NCBI GenBank assembly: GCA_025174535.1
Contig: JALBUN010000027.1
Span: 62,001 to 126,000, forward strand
Origin: Cantharellus purpuraceus
Taxonomy: Eukaryota > Basidiomycota > Agaricomycetes > Cantharellales > Hydnaceae
Length of the DNA stretch: 64,000 nucleotides
Reading direction: 5' to 3'
Below, in pieces: positions 23,648-35,231 of this stretch (its first letter is position 1; the number at the start of each line of letters is the position of its first letter). The notes below the pieces were generated by a model. It searched no databases. It was not told the origin of the DNA and worked only from the letters and a program-made list of their open reading frames with translations. The position numbers and the translations under genes are program-made.

Positions 23648-24491
23648 TTATGCAATAACTAGACCGAGTACACCGGCCACCAGAGTCCAGAGGCCAGTGG
23701 AGGAAGTCATAGAAGCTGCACTAGATGTCGCGCTCGCGCTTGCGCCGCCGCCGGCACTGCTTGCGCTAGGCGCTGTGCCTGTGGCGCTCGCTCCGCTGCT
23801 CGTACCACTTGCACTGGCACCTGCGAGAGGAGATGGAGCTGCGGACGCGGAGGCACCGACACCGCTGAGATTCCCAGGGATCTGTGGGGGCAAACTCGAG
23901 AGAGCTTTGGATGCGCTGACGAAGGCAGCAAGTGTGTTGCCTGAGCTAGGGGGGTTGATGGCCCTGGTAATAGTATTGTGAGCGATGATCATTGGACCAC
24001 TACAATATATAGAAAACACATACCCAACCATTCCGTTGATGCAGTGCGGGTTAGGTAGCTTCTGTTTGCAGTAGAACCAAATCGCTGAGTGATGTATTAG
24101 TGCCTGACTATGAAGGGATGTAGAACAATCATACGCTTTGACGCATCCGTAATTGTCAAATTCCATTGCGCGGGTGCACCGCTGGATCCGGGGGGTACGA
24201 AGACGTACCCAGAGTCGAATCCGCCAGTGAGCTGCTGACAAGGTGCCGAGAAGTCAGCTTGTGACACAGTGTGGTTTCCAGGCCTGGTATATAGTTAACA
24301 CCATGGAGGTGAGACAGTAGAGTCATAAGGAGTGCTCACGAGCCAGTGAACTGGAAGTTCACTACATCGTTATTTTGTGCAGTGATGCTGTCGGGTGTAA
24401 AAACAAGCCCACCGCTACCCACTGTGACGGTGATAACGGCAGCGGATGCAGCAGATGCGAGGCTCAACACGGAGGCAAGGGAGTAGAACAT
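23648..24491 (-). CDS. Secreted cupredoxin, GPI-type, Ser/Ala-rich
   Basis: Exons 24491–24340, 24283–24135, 24084–24024 and 23963–23648; introns 56, 50 and 60 nt; 225 aa. Residues 1–19 are a signal peptide (MFYSLASVLSLASSAASAA). A plastocyanin-like fold follows: ITVTVGSGGLVFTPDSITAQ, VVNFQF, GNHTVSQADFSAPC (the likely first copper histidine), FDSGYVFVPP, KPIWFYCK and HCINGMV. The last ~75 residues are Ser/Ala/Gly-rich and end in a hydrophobic tail (GLWTLVAGVLGLVIA), the layout of GPI-anchored fungal extracellular serine-rich proteins. Expected location is the outer membrane face or cell wall. Copper binding is inferred from the family; whether every ligand is present needs an alignment. Splice joins rebuild the conserved motifs exactly, so the model is strong. 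Confidence 0.9.
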
Positions 24492-27400
24492 GATCAGTTG
24501 TCGACTTGGGGGAGAGAACTCTAAAGGAAGGGTGATGGAAATTAGTTGCGCTGGGTGAATTTATGTGCGCACGGGTGGGACAGGATCGGAGACTTCGTAA
24601 TGATCAATGATCCATGTTATTCAAGGCTCCGGTAAATTGACCCTGCAAGACTTCTCGGATTGTACAATATCCGGCCGCTTATGAAGCTATGAACAGGATA
24701 GAAATAGAAGAATTTTAATTCACTACGCACTGCTGACACAGATGAACCTGATAGTCCGCAGCGAGCGCGAAAGACCCAGTTCCTACTCAAGGTGACGTGC
24801 GGTCCATCACGGCAGGCTCAGATCCAGTCCTTAGGATATCGTGGAAGACATGATCAGAACCAATGGGGTACCACACTACCGTAACTCCTGATATGGGTAA
24901 TTTGCATGTGGGCAGCGAGCATGGCTCATACGTTTCCGGGATAGTCCTCCCCAGAGTAACCGTCTCCGTGTGATGCCCTAATAGAAATTGATTGCTGATG
25001 TTCTTATAGTGAAGCGAGTCTTCTGTAAGGGATATTTGTACGCAGCACTCCATGCAGTTCAGGTGAGGATGTCCTAGGAAGTCATACAGAAAGATGATCA
25101 AAAGTAGAGATGATCTAATCATGTGATCATCTCTGGAACAAAAATGGCTACGGGCGTTGCAAGGCGTATCCACGCAAATGTGTTGGGACTCGGACAATCC
25201 CCGCATGTCCATAACTAGTAGCTTCATCAATCCGCGTGGGGCTAATAATAAACTGGATGAAGGCTCTTGCGGATGACACATGCCGAGAGTGGAGGTAGGC
25301 TTCAGTCCAAGACCTCCTTGTTAAACACCAAGATCACACTTAACCCTAACCCTGATTCCACGTGGCTTCTCGATCACTGTTTCGTAACCAAGCGCCTATA
25401 ACCCTTAAGAGTGCCAGGGATAGTGCACCCCAGGCGTGATATGAAGCATTTTTGCACCATGGATCATACAACGCAGCAAGAGGGAGTAAGAAATTCTGGA
25501 TCCAGGCAAGAGATCGTCCACAGCCAACAACCAAGTCAATTAGTTGGAATTGCGGATGGACAGTCTCTGGCTTCTAAGCTCTACGTCCGGTGAATCTTCA
25601 CATACCTGGAAAGGAAGGTACGTACGTGATTGGTTCACTGAACGCCTCTGGCCACCTTAAAATCTGGATCACATAGTCACATTACTCTGGATATTGATGA
25701 CATCAACTTCGTGCCTTCCCTTCATTGGCATGAGGATGATACCCGTGGCTCGAACTAGGCGTGATGCCGGATTTGGAGCGAACAAACCAGTCTTTGACGT
25801 CACTTTGATGGGATCAACGGCCAGTACATTAGTGGCATCTGTCTACAAGGCCTCGTAATGCACGTCAAATCACGCGAGCTTGAGTCGGTGAAAAATCCCA
25901 GAAACACTAGCACTCCTATGGTAAGTATGAAAACAGCTTAATATTAGAAAATTGACTCCGACCACCTTCTTAGAGGTGCTACTATACGTTGAGGTTAACC
26001 TTCGCTTGGCAATACAGACATCTAGTGCAACGTCATGCGGAATCAAGTGGAATATGGCTGAAATGAACCAGGGCCAATACCAAACGGTGAGTGTTATCTG
26101 TCGATCAACACGTCTGAATTGGGATGACGCACCTGCTGACGGCATAATTGCTGACAGTGACAAGTGCTGTCGCAAAGCCATTGTAACTCGCACTTGCAGG
26201 TCATGATGCCTTAGATCTGAGGCAACTCTGTCTGAAAAATGCAGACTAGATTTGCAGACCTACTGCAAAACTCTACTAATTATGAGACTTGGAAATGGAA
26301 ATTACAGGTTGAAGTACACTCAAAAGTGCACTGAGAAATCACTAGAAGCCCATAGACCGGGATCGGTTAGCAAGGTTTTGAGGCTGGTCAGGTTATCGGC
26401 CGGCCTGTCTATATCGCAGATCACTGGAGATAACTCAGAGTTAACCTTTGAGAAGTGTCCTTCATGTAACTTGAAGCAAGCGGTCGATGGCTCTATGAGA
26501 GCCGATTGAGATGAAGATCAGTGACCCGTAGATGGAACATATCACACGCTGTCATTATCACCCTTTGAGTAACACAATTGTGTGTGAGACCGGTGGCTTG
26601 TGTATGGCAGCTCCATATGTTTGAAGACAATGTTAATTCAGCCACGTGAGCACCAGGCAGTTGGACAGTAAGCCTCACCAGTCACCAAACACACAACTGT
26701 CACTGAATTCCGGGAATCACATGGTATTTTTACGGTGAATATCATGCCTGAGCCAGAGGAACGGAAGTATAGTGTCAATGTAAGCTTCCGACTTGAATTA
26801 TTTCATGTAAGTTGAAAGGGGCGGGGTTGTGGAATACAAGCACCTGATTTCAAAGATTCCTGAAATGCATATGATAACTTCCTTGGTTGGTTACCAATTC
26901 GTCGACATAATGTTTCTAGCTGGTCCGAACCTAACTAACTGCAGATGATTTAATCCCGTCGTATTGACACTGTGGTTGGCTAAGCCCAGTCAAAATCGAC
27001 ACGGTTGTGGTCTAGTCCTGGCGGTTAAAGGGGTTTGGAGGGATTACCGAGTCATGCATATACTCAATTTCAAATAAATTTGTTCAACTCTTATACGCAG
27101 TAACTTACTTGTAGCATGAGTGGCAGGGAGCTAGGCGGTTGAATTACGGCTAAATTTGGGCATTTGGATGACAATGGCAGGTTGCTTCCTGCTGACCTAT
27201 GCAAAGGGAAATGAAGGAGGGAGGGAGGGGGAGGGGGTGCAGAAGCACATGCCGTGCGGCCTGAGGTGGAGGTAGGAGGCAAGGAGGAGGATGCTTATGC
27301 AAGCGGTTTCGCCAGGTTTTGAGCTTGGTCCTTTTGCGCCCCGATTCACAAGTCAACAGTTTGAGTTCAGTTAGAACAACTTGGATCTAGATTTAGACCT

Positions 27401-27847
27401 GGCCAAGAACAGAAGAGAAAAGGTACAGGCCGAACATGATTTAATCCGAGAGACACCGATTTCTACAGAGTTTACATGGGAAAACCGCCCGCACCCGACC
27501 TCAACCGTGCCAATTTACACTGGGCGGCTAAGCCCTACATGTTCAGTGTATCAGCTAGACTCGGATGATTTTGACCCTTCGACTCCACTTATAAGAGTCG
27601 CTGTACACTCGTACTCGACGAAGGTTTATAGAAAGTAGCCTATCATTGCGCATAAGTTGGAATTATCGAAGTGTAGAATATAGGACTGGTCCAGTGAGGA
27701 GAAGAAATCTTGGACTTCAGCGCTGCAAAGTAGCCGGAGAAATCACATGACACTGGGAACCAATTGAACCGAGGTCAGTGCGCGCTTACTCACGGTCAGC
27801 TATAAGCTGAAGTTGAACTACTCCTTTTCATACCGATCCACAACAAG
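24492..27847. other. 3.3 kb without a recognised gene
   Basis: One ATG-started frame of 164 codons (minus, 24787–25281) has no domain or family resemblance and was not called. Also seen: a 10-bp inverted repeat AGAGATGATC/GATCATCTCT with 9-nt loop (25106–25134), two telomere-like CCCTAA units at about 25340, and a purine-rich GGGAGGGAGG tract near 27220. Nothing else is supportable. Confidence 0.5.
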
Positions 27848-29683
27848 ATGACATCCACCGCACAGCGTCTCACACAACTCGCCTCTGCTGTCACAGGTGG
27901 GGCCAAAGCTAAGGTCATCGCCAAACATGACGATGATGTGGTCATCGTCAGTGCTCTCCGAACCGCCATTACAAAGGTAACTCATTTGCCTTGACAAAAT
28001 CGCTTCGCTCACACTAACAGTCAATATAGGCTCGCAAAGGAGGGTTCAAGGACACCTTTCCAGAGGAGATGCTCTCTGCCGTATTGCGGGCCGTGTATGG
28101 TTCAGTTTCACTTGACCCGGCCTTGATTGAGGACGTCGTCGTTGGAAATGTACTCCCTCCTGGTGGTGGCGCTTCCGCAGCGCGAATGGCAGCTCTCCAC
28201 GCAGGCATTCCCAATTCGAGCGCCGTTAATACCGTTAACCGCCAGTGTTCGAGTGGGCTTACTGCCATTAACCAGGTTGCAATGGAGATCCTCTCCGGTC
28301 AGATTGATATTGGGATTGGTGCGTCGTGACCCTTTCCTTTCCATCCGATCTCATGTTGTATGTGATGCTCCAGGTGCTGGCGTTGAGTCTATGACACAAG
28401 GCCATAATGCCCGTGCTATCCCATCGACCTCAGAGACTGTGCTTTCTAACCAAGAAGCGGCGGACTGTCTCATTCCTATGGGTATCACTTCTGAGAACGT
28501 TGCTGCAGACTACAAAATTTCTCGAGAGATTCAGGATGACTTCGCGGCGAAGAGTTACCAAAAGGCCGCCAAAGCTCAGGTATGGTGACAACTCACCCAG
28601 TTTTGTCTAGCGCATTGAAGAGATATGTATCTTGATAGAAAGCGGGAGCATTCAAGTCCGAAATCGTTCCTATAAAGGTCAAATGGGTCGACCCGAAGAC
28701 AGAAGAAGAGAAGGAGATTGTCGTCGATGCAGATGACGGAATTAGGGACGGGGTGACTAAAGAAAGTCTATTGAAACTGAAACCGGCGTTCGCGAAGACA
28801 GGTAGCACACATGCCGGTAAGTTGTAAACGTTTTTATCTGACTTCCTACAATCGGTTGCACAAAGTGGCTTGAGCTGGATTGCCGATTGTAAATATGTTA
28901 TTGACCTGACATGTGTTTCTTCTAGGTAATGCATCCCAAGTGTCAGATGGCGCCGCTGCGGTCCTCCTCGCCCGTCGTAGTGTTGCCAAGCGTCTAGGTT
29001 TGCCAATCATCGGCAAGTTCGTCACCGCTGCTGTGGTTGGTGTCCCTCCGAGAATCATGGGGTGAGTGGTCTGTTTCAAAATTCGCTGTGGACGACCGTA
29101 TTGTCGATGTAACATTTATTTCTAATTTGCTGATATCGACAGTGTCGGTCCCGCATACGCCATCCCACGAGTTCTCAAGCAAACAGGGCTGCGGCTCTCT
29201 GATATTGACTTTTTCGAGATTAACGAGGCGTTCGCGAGCCAGGTGAATCAGCTGACTCACTCAACTTCATCTTTGGCTTGTCTGGCGCCATTCATTTTTA
29301 ACTCGTCGCAACATGCACTTATTAATCTTCGGTTTAGGCTGTATTCTCAGTCCAGCATTTGGGCATTCCATTTGAGAAAGTGAACCCGAACGGTGGTGCA
29401 ATCGCCCTTGGACATCCATTGGGCTGTAGTGAGCATTATTCCGCCAAATCTCAAGTTGTTATTAGAGCGAATGTTAATCATCCGTGTCACCTTTGTGTAG
29501 CCGGCGCCCGTCAAGTGGCAACCGGTCTCGCACATGCCAAGGCGTCTGGTTCAAAGGTCTTTGTAACGAGCATGTGTATTGGGAGTGGCATGGCAAGTCT
29601 CAATTCCATTACTTAGCCAGCCTATTGATTGTGATTGTCCGTTGTGATAGGGTATGGCCGCAGTGTTCGTGAATGAACAGTAG
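27848..29683 (+). CDS. POT1: 3-ketoacyl-CoA thiolase
   Basis: Nine exons: 27848–27976, 28030–28318, 28374–28579, 28639–28816, 28926–29061, 29143–29242, 29338–29428, 29501–29592 and 29651–29683; 417 aa, the family's usual length. It catalyses the last, CoA-dependent cleavage step of beta-oxidation. Catalytic residues are in place: Cys116 (NRQCSSG), His372 (GHPLG) and Cys402 (SMCIGSGMG); also EINEAFA and [17 protein letters not shown]. The last intron (29593–29650) starts with GC (GCAAGT), and only that donor restores the C-terminal [10 protein letters not shown]. The N-terminal stretch RLTQLASAV sits where a peroxisomal PTS2 signal should be, but the H/Q and final L/A positions are A and V. 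Either import uses another route or the signal is relaxed. Part of this gene is duplicated in inverted orientation at about 33 kb. Confidence 0.95.
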
Positions 29684-30233
29684 GTGGTGCAGGTGAATGT
29701 CTGCAAGTAAGGGCCAAGGGTTTCACCGATCATTCATTCTGCGTAGTATGTCATTGAAGTACCAAATAACAAACTTTTTATTATTTCTGGACATCTTTCC
29801 CGACTCGAAGCCTGTATGGTGGCGAAGCCAAGCTCATTTGCTCGCTTGTGATGGCTGTATCCCCCCACTCGTCTCTCCTTCATGTCCTTCTACCCCCCAA
29901 CTAATCGCCTTGGGGGATAAGAGGGGGACATCATGCCACGTGGAAGAGGGCAGGAGATCATGTCAGAATGTATTGCATCATCTTTTTGACAGATTAACAT
30001 GTCACATACCTCCCCTGCAGACACGTCATTCATGCCAAACTTGGATACCACGAGTTCATCGCCACGGCTTCATGGCCGCAGTAGGGCGTCACTGCGCTAA
30101 TAGGGCTGACGCAACTCCGTGGAGCAGGGCTGTCTAATCTATCCACTGGCATCAGTGTATTCAGGAGTGTGCATGGACTGTGGCTGAGGTTCCATCAACC
30201 ACATTATGGCAGGGATTATGTGACTGTTGAACA
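29684..30233. other. Thiolase 3' flank
   Basis: No gene. The part from about 30125 onward is shared, inverted, with 33030–33140, which marks one piece of the inverted duplication. Confidence 0.6.
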
Positions 30234-30398
30234 TGTAGAGTATTATAACGCAGCGGAAGCTAGAAGAGATACTATAAAAGAACTATTAGTTCGTTATTAG
30301 ACTATGAGGGAGGGACTGTAGTACAATCCTCAGTCTTGATTGGAAGACTGAGGAAAATGTGGATCCAAACAAACGCGTCAACGCGTCTATGTTTAATA
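30234..30398. mobile_element. Short LTR-like insertion with 5-bp target duplication
   Basis: A 165-bp segment starting TGTAGAGTATTATAACG is flanked by GAACA on both sides (30229–30233, 30399–30403). The inverted duplicate near 33030 has the same flanks with a single AAACA and no insert, so it serves as an empty site. A 5-bp duplication and 5'-TG suggest a solo LTR or a small non-autonomous element. Inside is a TATAAAA and a perfect 10-bp hairpin (CCTCAGTCTT/AAGACTGAGG). No second copy was found in the window. Confidence 0.6.
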
Positions 30399-30490
30399 GA
30401 ACAGTGGGTCACGAGAGTTCAAACAAGTCTTCTTCCATGCCATCCGGAAAAGTCACGGTAACGTCTGAACGGGTAAACGAGGATCAACAT

Positions 30491-31157
30491 TTATTCAAAC
30501 GACGCCAAGGATGACACGCATGGGGTCTGCCTGTGCAACTGGGGAATCAAGCGAATTACTGTCGTCTGTGCCAGTACTTTCTGTACCACTGTTGTTAATA
30601 TTGAACGGGGTCGTAATCGGGAGCGTGAAAGCCTCGGGGGAGGAGAAATTGTCCAAGGATGGGACGGGCGCCGTGCCTGCCCCTGCAGTCGTCCCCACAT
30701 CTGCTCCAGCACTCCCATTCGATGCTGTTATGCCTCCCGCCCTCGTGCCTGCAGTCCACCAACCCCTCTGACCCGCCCCACCAGAGTCTGTCCACTCCCA
30801 AGGGCCGTCGCTGTCACCTGTGTTTATAGCTGTACCGGCATTCCTCGGACTGCTGCTCCTTACCCCGGTCCAGAAGACCCACACTGGCACGCTAGTCTGC
30901 ACATCCAATACCGCCAGTGCACTCTCCTGAGCAGTGATGGCGAACTTGTGCCCGTCGGAGGTCCATGCAGTCGTGAAGCATGCGCGCAGGGCCATGAGGG
31001 AATGTGCCAAGGTGAAAATACGAGTGGTCACTGCAGTATACGAGGGGGTGGGGGTAAAAATCTGACGTGCATGTGTGACATGCTGGAAGGTGCTCAGGGA
31101 TGTGGACATGGCGGTGGATAATTTGTGGTGGGGTATAGGCAAGCGTGGCGTCGTCAT
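30491..31157 (-). pseudogene. Truncated WD40-like protein fragment
   Basis: An open frame of 220 codons with ATG at 31157. Residues ~60–110 match a WD40-type blade (ACFTTAWTSDGHKFAITAQ, ALAVLDVQ). The rest is a Gly/Thr/Ser/Ala-rich tail. It resembles the C-terminal end of a fungal WD-repeat protein, with the earlier repeats missing. Homology between the 3' flanks of family copies B and D stops within a few bases of this ATG. The gene therefore appears to have been cut off by the arrival of the duplicated unit, and its ATG is probably internal to the original protein. It could still be translated; confidence is in the domain resemblance, not in function. Confidence 0.4.
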
Positions 31158-31327
31158 TGGCGGAAGGGGCGTGTCATGACTGCCCTAGCCGTGGATGGTC
31201 TTCGAGGATGGTCAAATATGACGAGACAATGGAACAGTGACTTCTGGAGAGAGACGGCCTAATTAGGATTCTATGAACGAGTACAGAAATACAGAGTGTC
31301 AGAGAGTTCAATCTATCATATGACGAC

Positions 31328-32578
31328 TTATAGAAGAGTAGAGGCTTCAAGACCAAGCCATTGGCGGATGCGTGTAGCAAAGGAACGGGGAACCCTTAGA
31401 GATCCCGCACTGCGAGCCTCTGCCAACGCTAACCAAGCTTCTTCATCCTTAAGACCCCTGCATAATGTCCGCATCTTGCGTCTGTACGTATGTTCCACGC
31501 CTGAAATCCAATGAAGAATGCCAAGGTGTGCGGTGTTGCGAGACCTAAGCATCGCTGCTTCCTCATTCTTCCTCACCCTTGACTCAAGCTGCATCATAAT
31601 TGTCTCTGTAAGACATGTCTAATCAGTTATGAGAACACCCACCTCCTGTATTTTGGCCAGTCTCTTAGCACGGATGCGGGGCTCGAACGCCTTCCACCTC
31701 TTCTCATATTCAAGTTTTATGGCATCCGTGCACGCTGGCTCTACTTCAGCACAATTCACTTCATAGTGCCTATGCTTCATTTCTGAAGTCGCATCAGACG
31801 GGCAAGAAGCCTCGATTATCGAATAGACCGTCTGTGCAAACCATTGGATGCTTTTCTCCTGGCCGCAGACATGGACCGCGTCTGCAAGGGCGATAAGCTG
31901 TGACACGGAGGTGGTCTCCGGTGACTGAAAGAGTGGCGAGCTTGTAGCCATCGTCGTCCCATGCGAGTGATGGCTGCATCCAAGCTGATGAGTAGGCAAT
32001 GAAATCGTCCCTGCCATCACATGAAAACCATAACATATCTTTGGCCTGATGTTAGTACGGATGAACATTTGTTAAGTAAATTCTGAAGCCATACCACGTG
32101 TAGCGCTGCCCTCAGCAGGAATGACCATGCGGCCGAGCATTAACCATATCTCAACCACCTTCTTGCTAATGACGGGGATGTCTGTCATCCTCCTCATGAC
32201 AATGACAGTATGCCGTGGGTACCCATGCTGCTTCACATGTAGTACCAAAAACTCATCTTTTGGGTCCCCACGGTGCCTGCGTCGCTCGACACGGGTTACA
32301 AAGATGTCATCGGCGTCTTTGGCAGCCCACATCGGCATATCGCGTGCCATGTCCCCTGCATAAAGCACGTTCGATGGGATCCATCTTCCATAGAGCTGAT
32401 TCATATGGATCCATAGCAAGTCGTAACTGGAGTAGCCCGCTATGCAGTCATGGATCCAGGTGTATGAATGTTGGATGCTGCGAATGATGAGTATTTTCCA
32501 AACCAGCGGCAAAAGGCGGCGAGGTTGCGTCCCGAAGAACACTTGCAACCATGGGGGCAACATATATGAGGGAGGCAT
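31328..32578 (-). pseudogene. Unknown three-exon family, copy B (frameshifted)
   Basis: Exons 32578–32095, 32038–31643 and 31588–31328, with introns of 56 and 54 nt at the same sites as copies A and D. Compared with copy D, exon 2 lacks 2 nt near 31910 (ACCTCCG versus ACTTCTCCG). This throws out of frame everything after SVTGDH, so the gene is inactive as read. Exon 1 is 15 nt longer in frame (adds LYGRW-type residues). Residues otherwise match D closely: DADDIFVTRVERR, FLVLHVKQHGYPRHTVIVMRR, AQTVYSIIEASCPSDATSE. About 170 bp of 3' flank and 190 bp of promoter are also shared with D. Confidence 0.75.
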
Positions 32579-32609
32579 TGCGTGAGGAATGTGGACAGTG
32601 AGTACTGCG

Positions 32610-32677
32610 TTTTATACGCTCACTAACCTGATGAGGCTGTCACATGATTGAAGGTTTTAATTTGCGCCTCGAGGCAG
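32610..32677 (-). promoter_or_regulatory. Promoter of family copy B
   Basis: TATAAAA at 32610–32616 and CTGCCTCGAGGC at 32666–32677 on the minus strand, 32 and 88 nt before the ATG. The intervening DNA is nearly the same as in C and D. Confidence 0.7.
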
Positions 32678-32954
32678 TTTCGCGGGGGGACACAAATAAT
32701 GAATGATTAATGACTCCCAGTAGGCAGTCTGTGGAGACATAGGGCATACTAAAACGCAGTTGGCACTGTGTCGTGTTGTGCGCTGAAATGGCGTGGTGAA
32801 CCCGTGGTCTCAACAACATGCGGCACCCCCAATTAGCCATGGCAGCAAGTGATGTGCAGAGTGCCAGTGCCAAATGGGGCGATATCATTACTAAGTCACG
32901 GAGAATGGAAGCTCCAGAAATGTCGGTCCATCAACTTGCATCAAGTGACTAATA

Positions 32955-33575
32955 CATAGCATGTTGCCGTGACTCTTCCGGATGGTATGGAAGAAGACTT
33001 GTTTGAACTCTCGTGACCCACTCACTGTTTAACAGTCACATAATCCCTGCCATACATAATATGGCTAATGAAACCTTAGCCGCAGTCTATGCACACTCCT
33101 GAATACACCGATGTCAGTGGATAGATTGGAGGACAGCCCTGCATACACATGACGGGCGCCGGCTACACAAAGGTGACACGGATGGTTAACATTCGCTCTA
33201 GTAACAACTTGAGATTTGGCGGAATAATGCTCACTGCAGCCCAATGGATGTCCAAGGGCGATTGCACCACCGTTCGGGTTCACTTTCTCAAATGGAATGC
33301 CCAAATGCTGGACTGAGAATACAGTCTAAACCGAAGATTAATAAGTGCATGTTGCGACGAGTTAGAACTGAGTGGCGCCAGACAAGCCAAAGATGAAGTT
33401 GAGTGAGTCAGCTGATTCACCTGGCTCGCGAACGCCTCGTTAATCTCGAAAAAGTCGATATCAGAGAGCCGCAGCCCTGTTTGCTTGAGAACTCGCGGGA
33501 TGGCGTATGCGGGACCGACACTGTCGATATCAGATAGAAATAATATTACATCGACAATACGGTCTTCCACAGAGA
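32955..33575 (-). pseudogene. Inverted partial copy of thiolase 3' region
   Basis: Reads as the thiolase segment [49 protein letters not shown] with both intervening introns, matching 29083–29512 closely. After GGCGCCCGTCA it jumps to sequence equivalent to 30125–30233 and then 30404–30465, so about 610 bp covering the gene's end is deleted. It lacks catalytic Cys116 and Cys402. Intron positions are preserved, so this is a DNA-level duplication and not a retrocopy. Confidence 0.9.
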
Positions 33576-34642
33576 CATTTGGTTAGTCATATCCGTCCTT
33601 GTAATTCAATCGCCTGAGCTCGCAGAAAAATTCTCAAAATATTTTCTTCCTCTTTACCGCCTGTATCCAGTGTCCCCAACAAATAAGCAAGCTACAAATG
33701 TTCCCCTCGGACTCGTTCTCCTTGCATCTGCCACCAAAGAAGTATCAGAGGACATAAAGTGCCATCAATCTGACAAAGAACTAAATGCTTGACGGGCAAA
33801 GGCACGTCGACTTATCTTTCGTGTACCCAAATGTTAACCTTATCATTAGATTCTGAGCAGAAGCGGGACAAGTGCATTCATCGACATTCCGTGGAGAGAT
33901 ATTCGTGTGGGGCACGTACGAATAGAGTTTGACGACATCATTCCCGCAGACGTAGTTCTCATCAGTAGTTCTGAGCCAGAGGGGATATGTTACATTGAGA
34001 CGAGTAACCTCAATGGGTGTGTATCCCCACTCTCCAGAGAGTGATTATGTTGACAACTATCTTTGCAGTGAGACAAATCTCAAGATCAAACAAGCGTCCC
34101 CACAGACTTCCAATCTTACCTCACCTCAACTCTGAACGTGGCCCTGTTGTCTTTACTGGAATGATATTAAACTCATGCGGTAGACATCGCAATCTTCTTA
34201 CCTTATCTTAAGTGATGCACTATCTCAGGAGCGCCACTGCAACGCCCATCAAGCACACCGCCGTTGAGCGCCAAGTATTGTATTTCTATTATTGGCGTCA
34301 AGTGTGGGGAGTTCGATTGGAAGTGTGATTCTCCCGGTGCGCTTTATTGTTTGTGCAACTTGGAGGAGCTCACTATCCAGTGTTGCAGCGTGTTGTGGGG
34401 GGAGGGGGTGATCCACGATTTTTGATGTTGCGAGGCAATACTGACCCCTTTCTTCAAAGTGGTTTTCTCTGGAAAGCAATGGTATCTTGATTAGATGAGC
34501 GCCACAGTAAATAAAGTGTACTTCATTGGGGGCGAGTCGCATGTTTTCCCTTGTTTAATCATTTACCTGATCATCAAACTTAGATATTCTTACCATCGTT
34601 ATGCTGCACAATACTATTATCCCCACATCTCTCATAGTCACT
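33576..34642. other. No recognised gene
   Basis: Nothing supportable between the thiolase fragment and the small candidate gene at 34643. Confidence 0.5.
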
Positions 34643-34907
34643 ATGGAGGTCGTCAAGGATCAGCAAGCTCAAATGATCAACTCAGACCTGGACGTTGAAG
34701 ATGTGTTGAAAATCGTGGAGTGGAAGAAATTCAGCCATGTGGGAAATATTTACCTCCGCCGGTAGGTCTTGCAGCCACCTTGGGTTGGGTGGGGGCTCAG
34801 TTGTGTCCAGCACGCCAAGTGTCAACTCCCGAGATATAGACTCGTCACTGATAATTCACATCGCCGGTCCTTATGTTCTACTAAGAGACTGTTGGCGATT
34901 GAGATGA
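34643..34907 (+). CDS. Possible small two-exon protein (71 aa)
   Basis: Exons 34643–34761 and 34811–34907 over a 49-nt GTAGGT…CAG intron. The product begins MEVVKDQQAQMINSDLDVED, continues VLKIVEWKKFSHVGNIYLRR and then SRDIDSSLIIHIAGPYVLL, and stops at TGA. Amino-acid makeup looks protein-like but no family is recognised. It could be the 5' end of a larger or decayed gene. Confidence 0.3.
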
Positions 34908-35231
34908 TCGTTATATCTATATTCGACGTGTTATTGCAATGGAAACGACATAGGCAGCAGATAGCTGTGTGAATGATCGCATGACATATTATATGGATGT
35001 ATCCTTGGAAATACAGACGTTCTTGGCATCCGCTCCTTCATTAAGATGAGTATGCTCGATCGCTATGGTGAAGATACACATGTGCCCTTCGTGTGCCAGA
35101 AAGTACTAATGGCCAGCAAAAGCAGTAATCACGGACTTCTTGACCTGCACGACTGTTGGATTTCTCCAAGGCACGTTGCGGCTCTTCAATCTGTGTCTGC
35201 TTCCACGATGCGCGGGGATGGGTACCATGCT

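Noticed and set aside
24787..25281. 164-codon ATG-started minus-strand frame
   Set aside because: No family resemblance, no signal peptide or repeats, no splice partner; could be chance.
25338..25353. Telomere-like CCCTAA repeats
   Set aside because: Only two units; expected by chance and not terminal.
31158..32790. The duplicated family unit as a DNA transposon
   Set aside because: No terminal inverted repeats, target duplication or transposase-like residues were seen at the unit ends.
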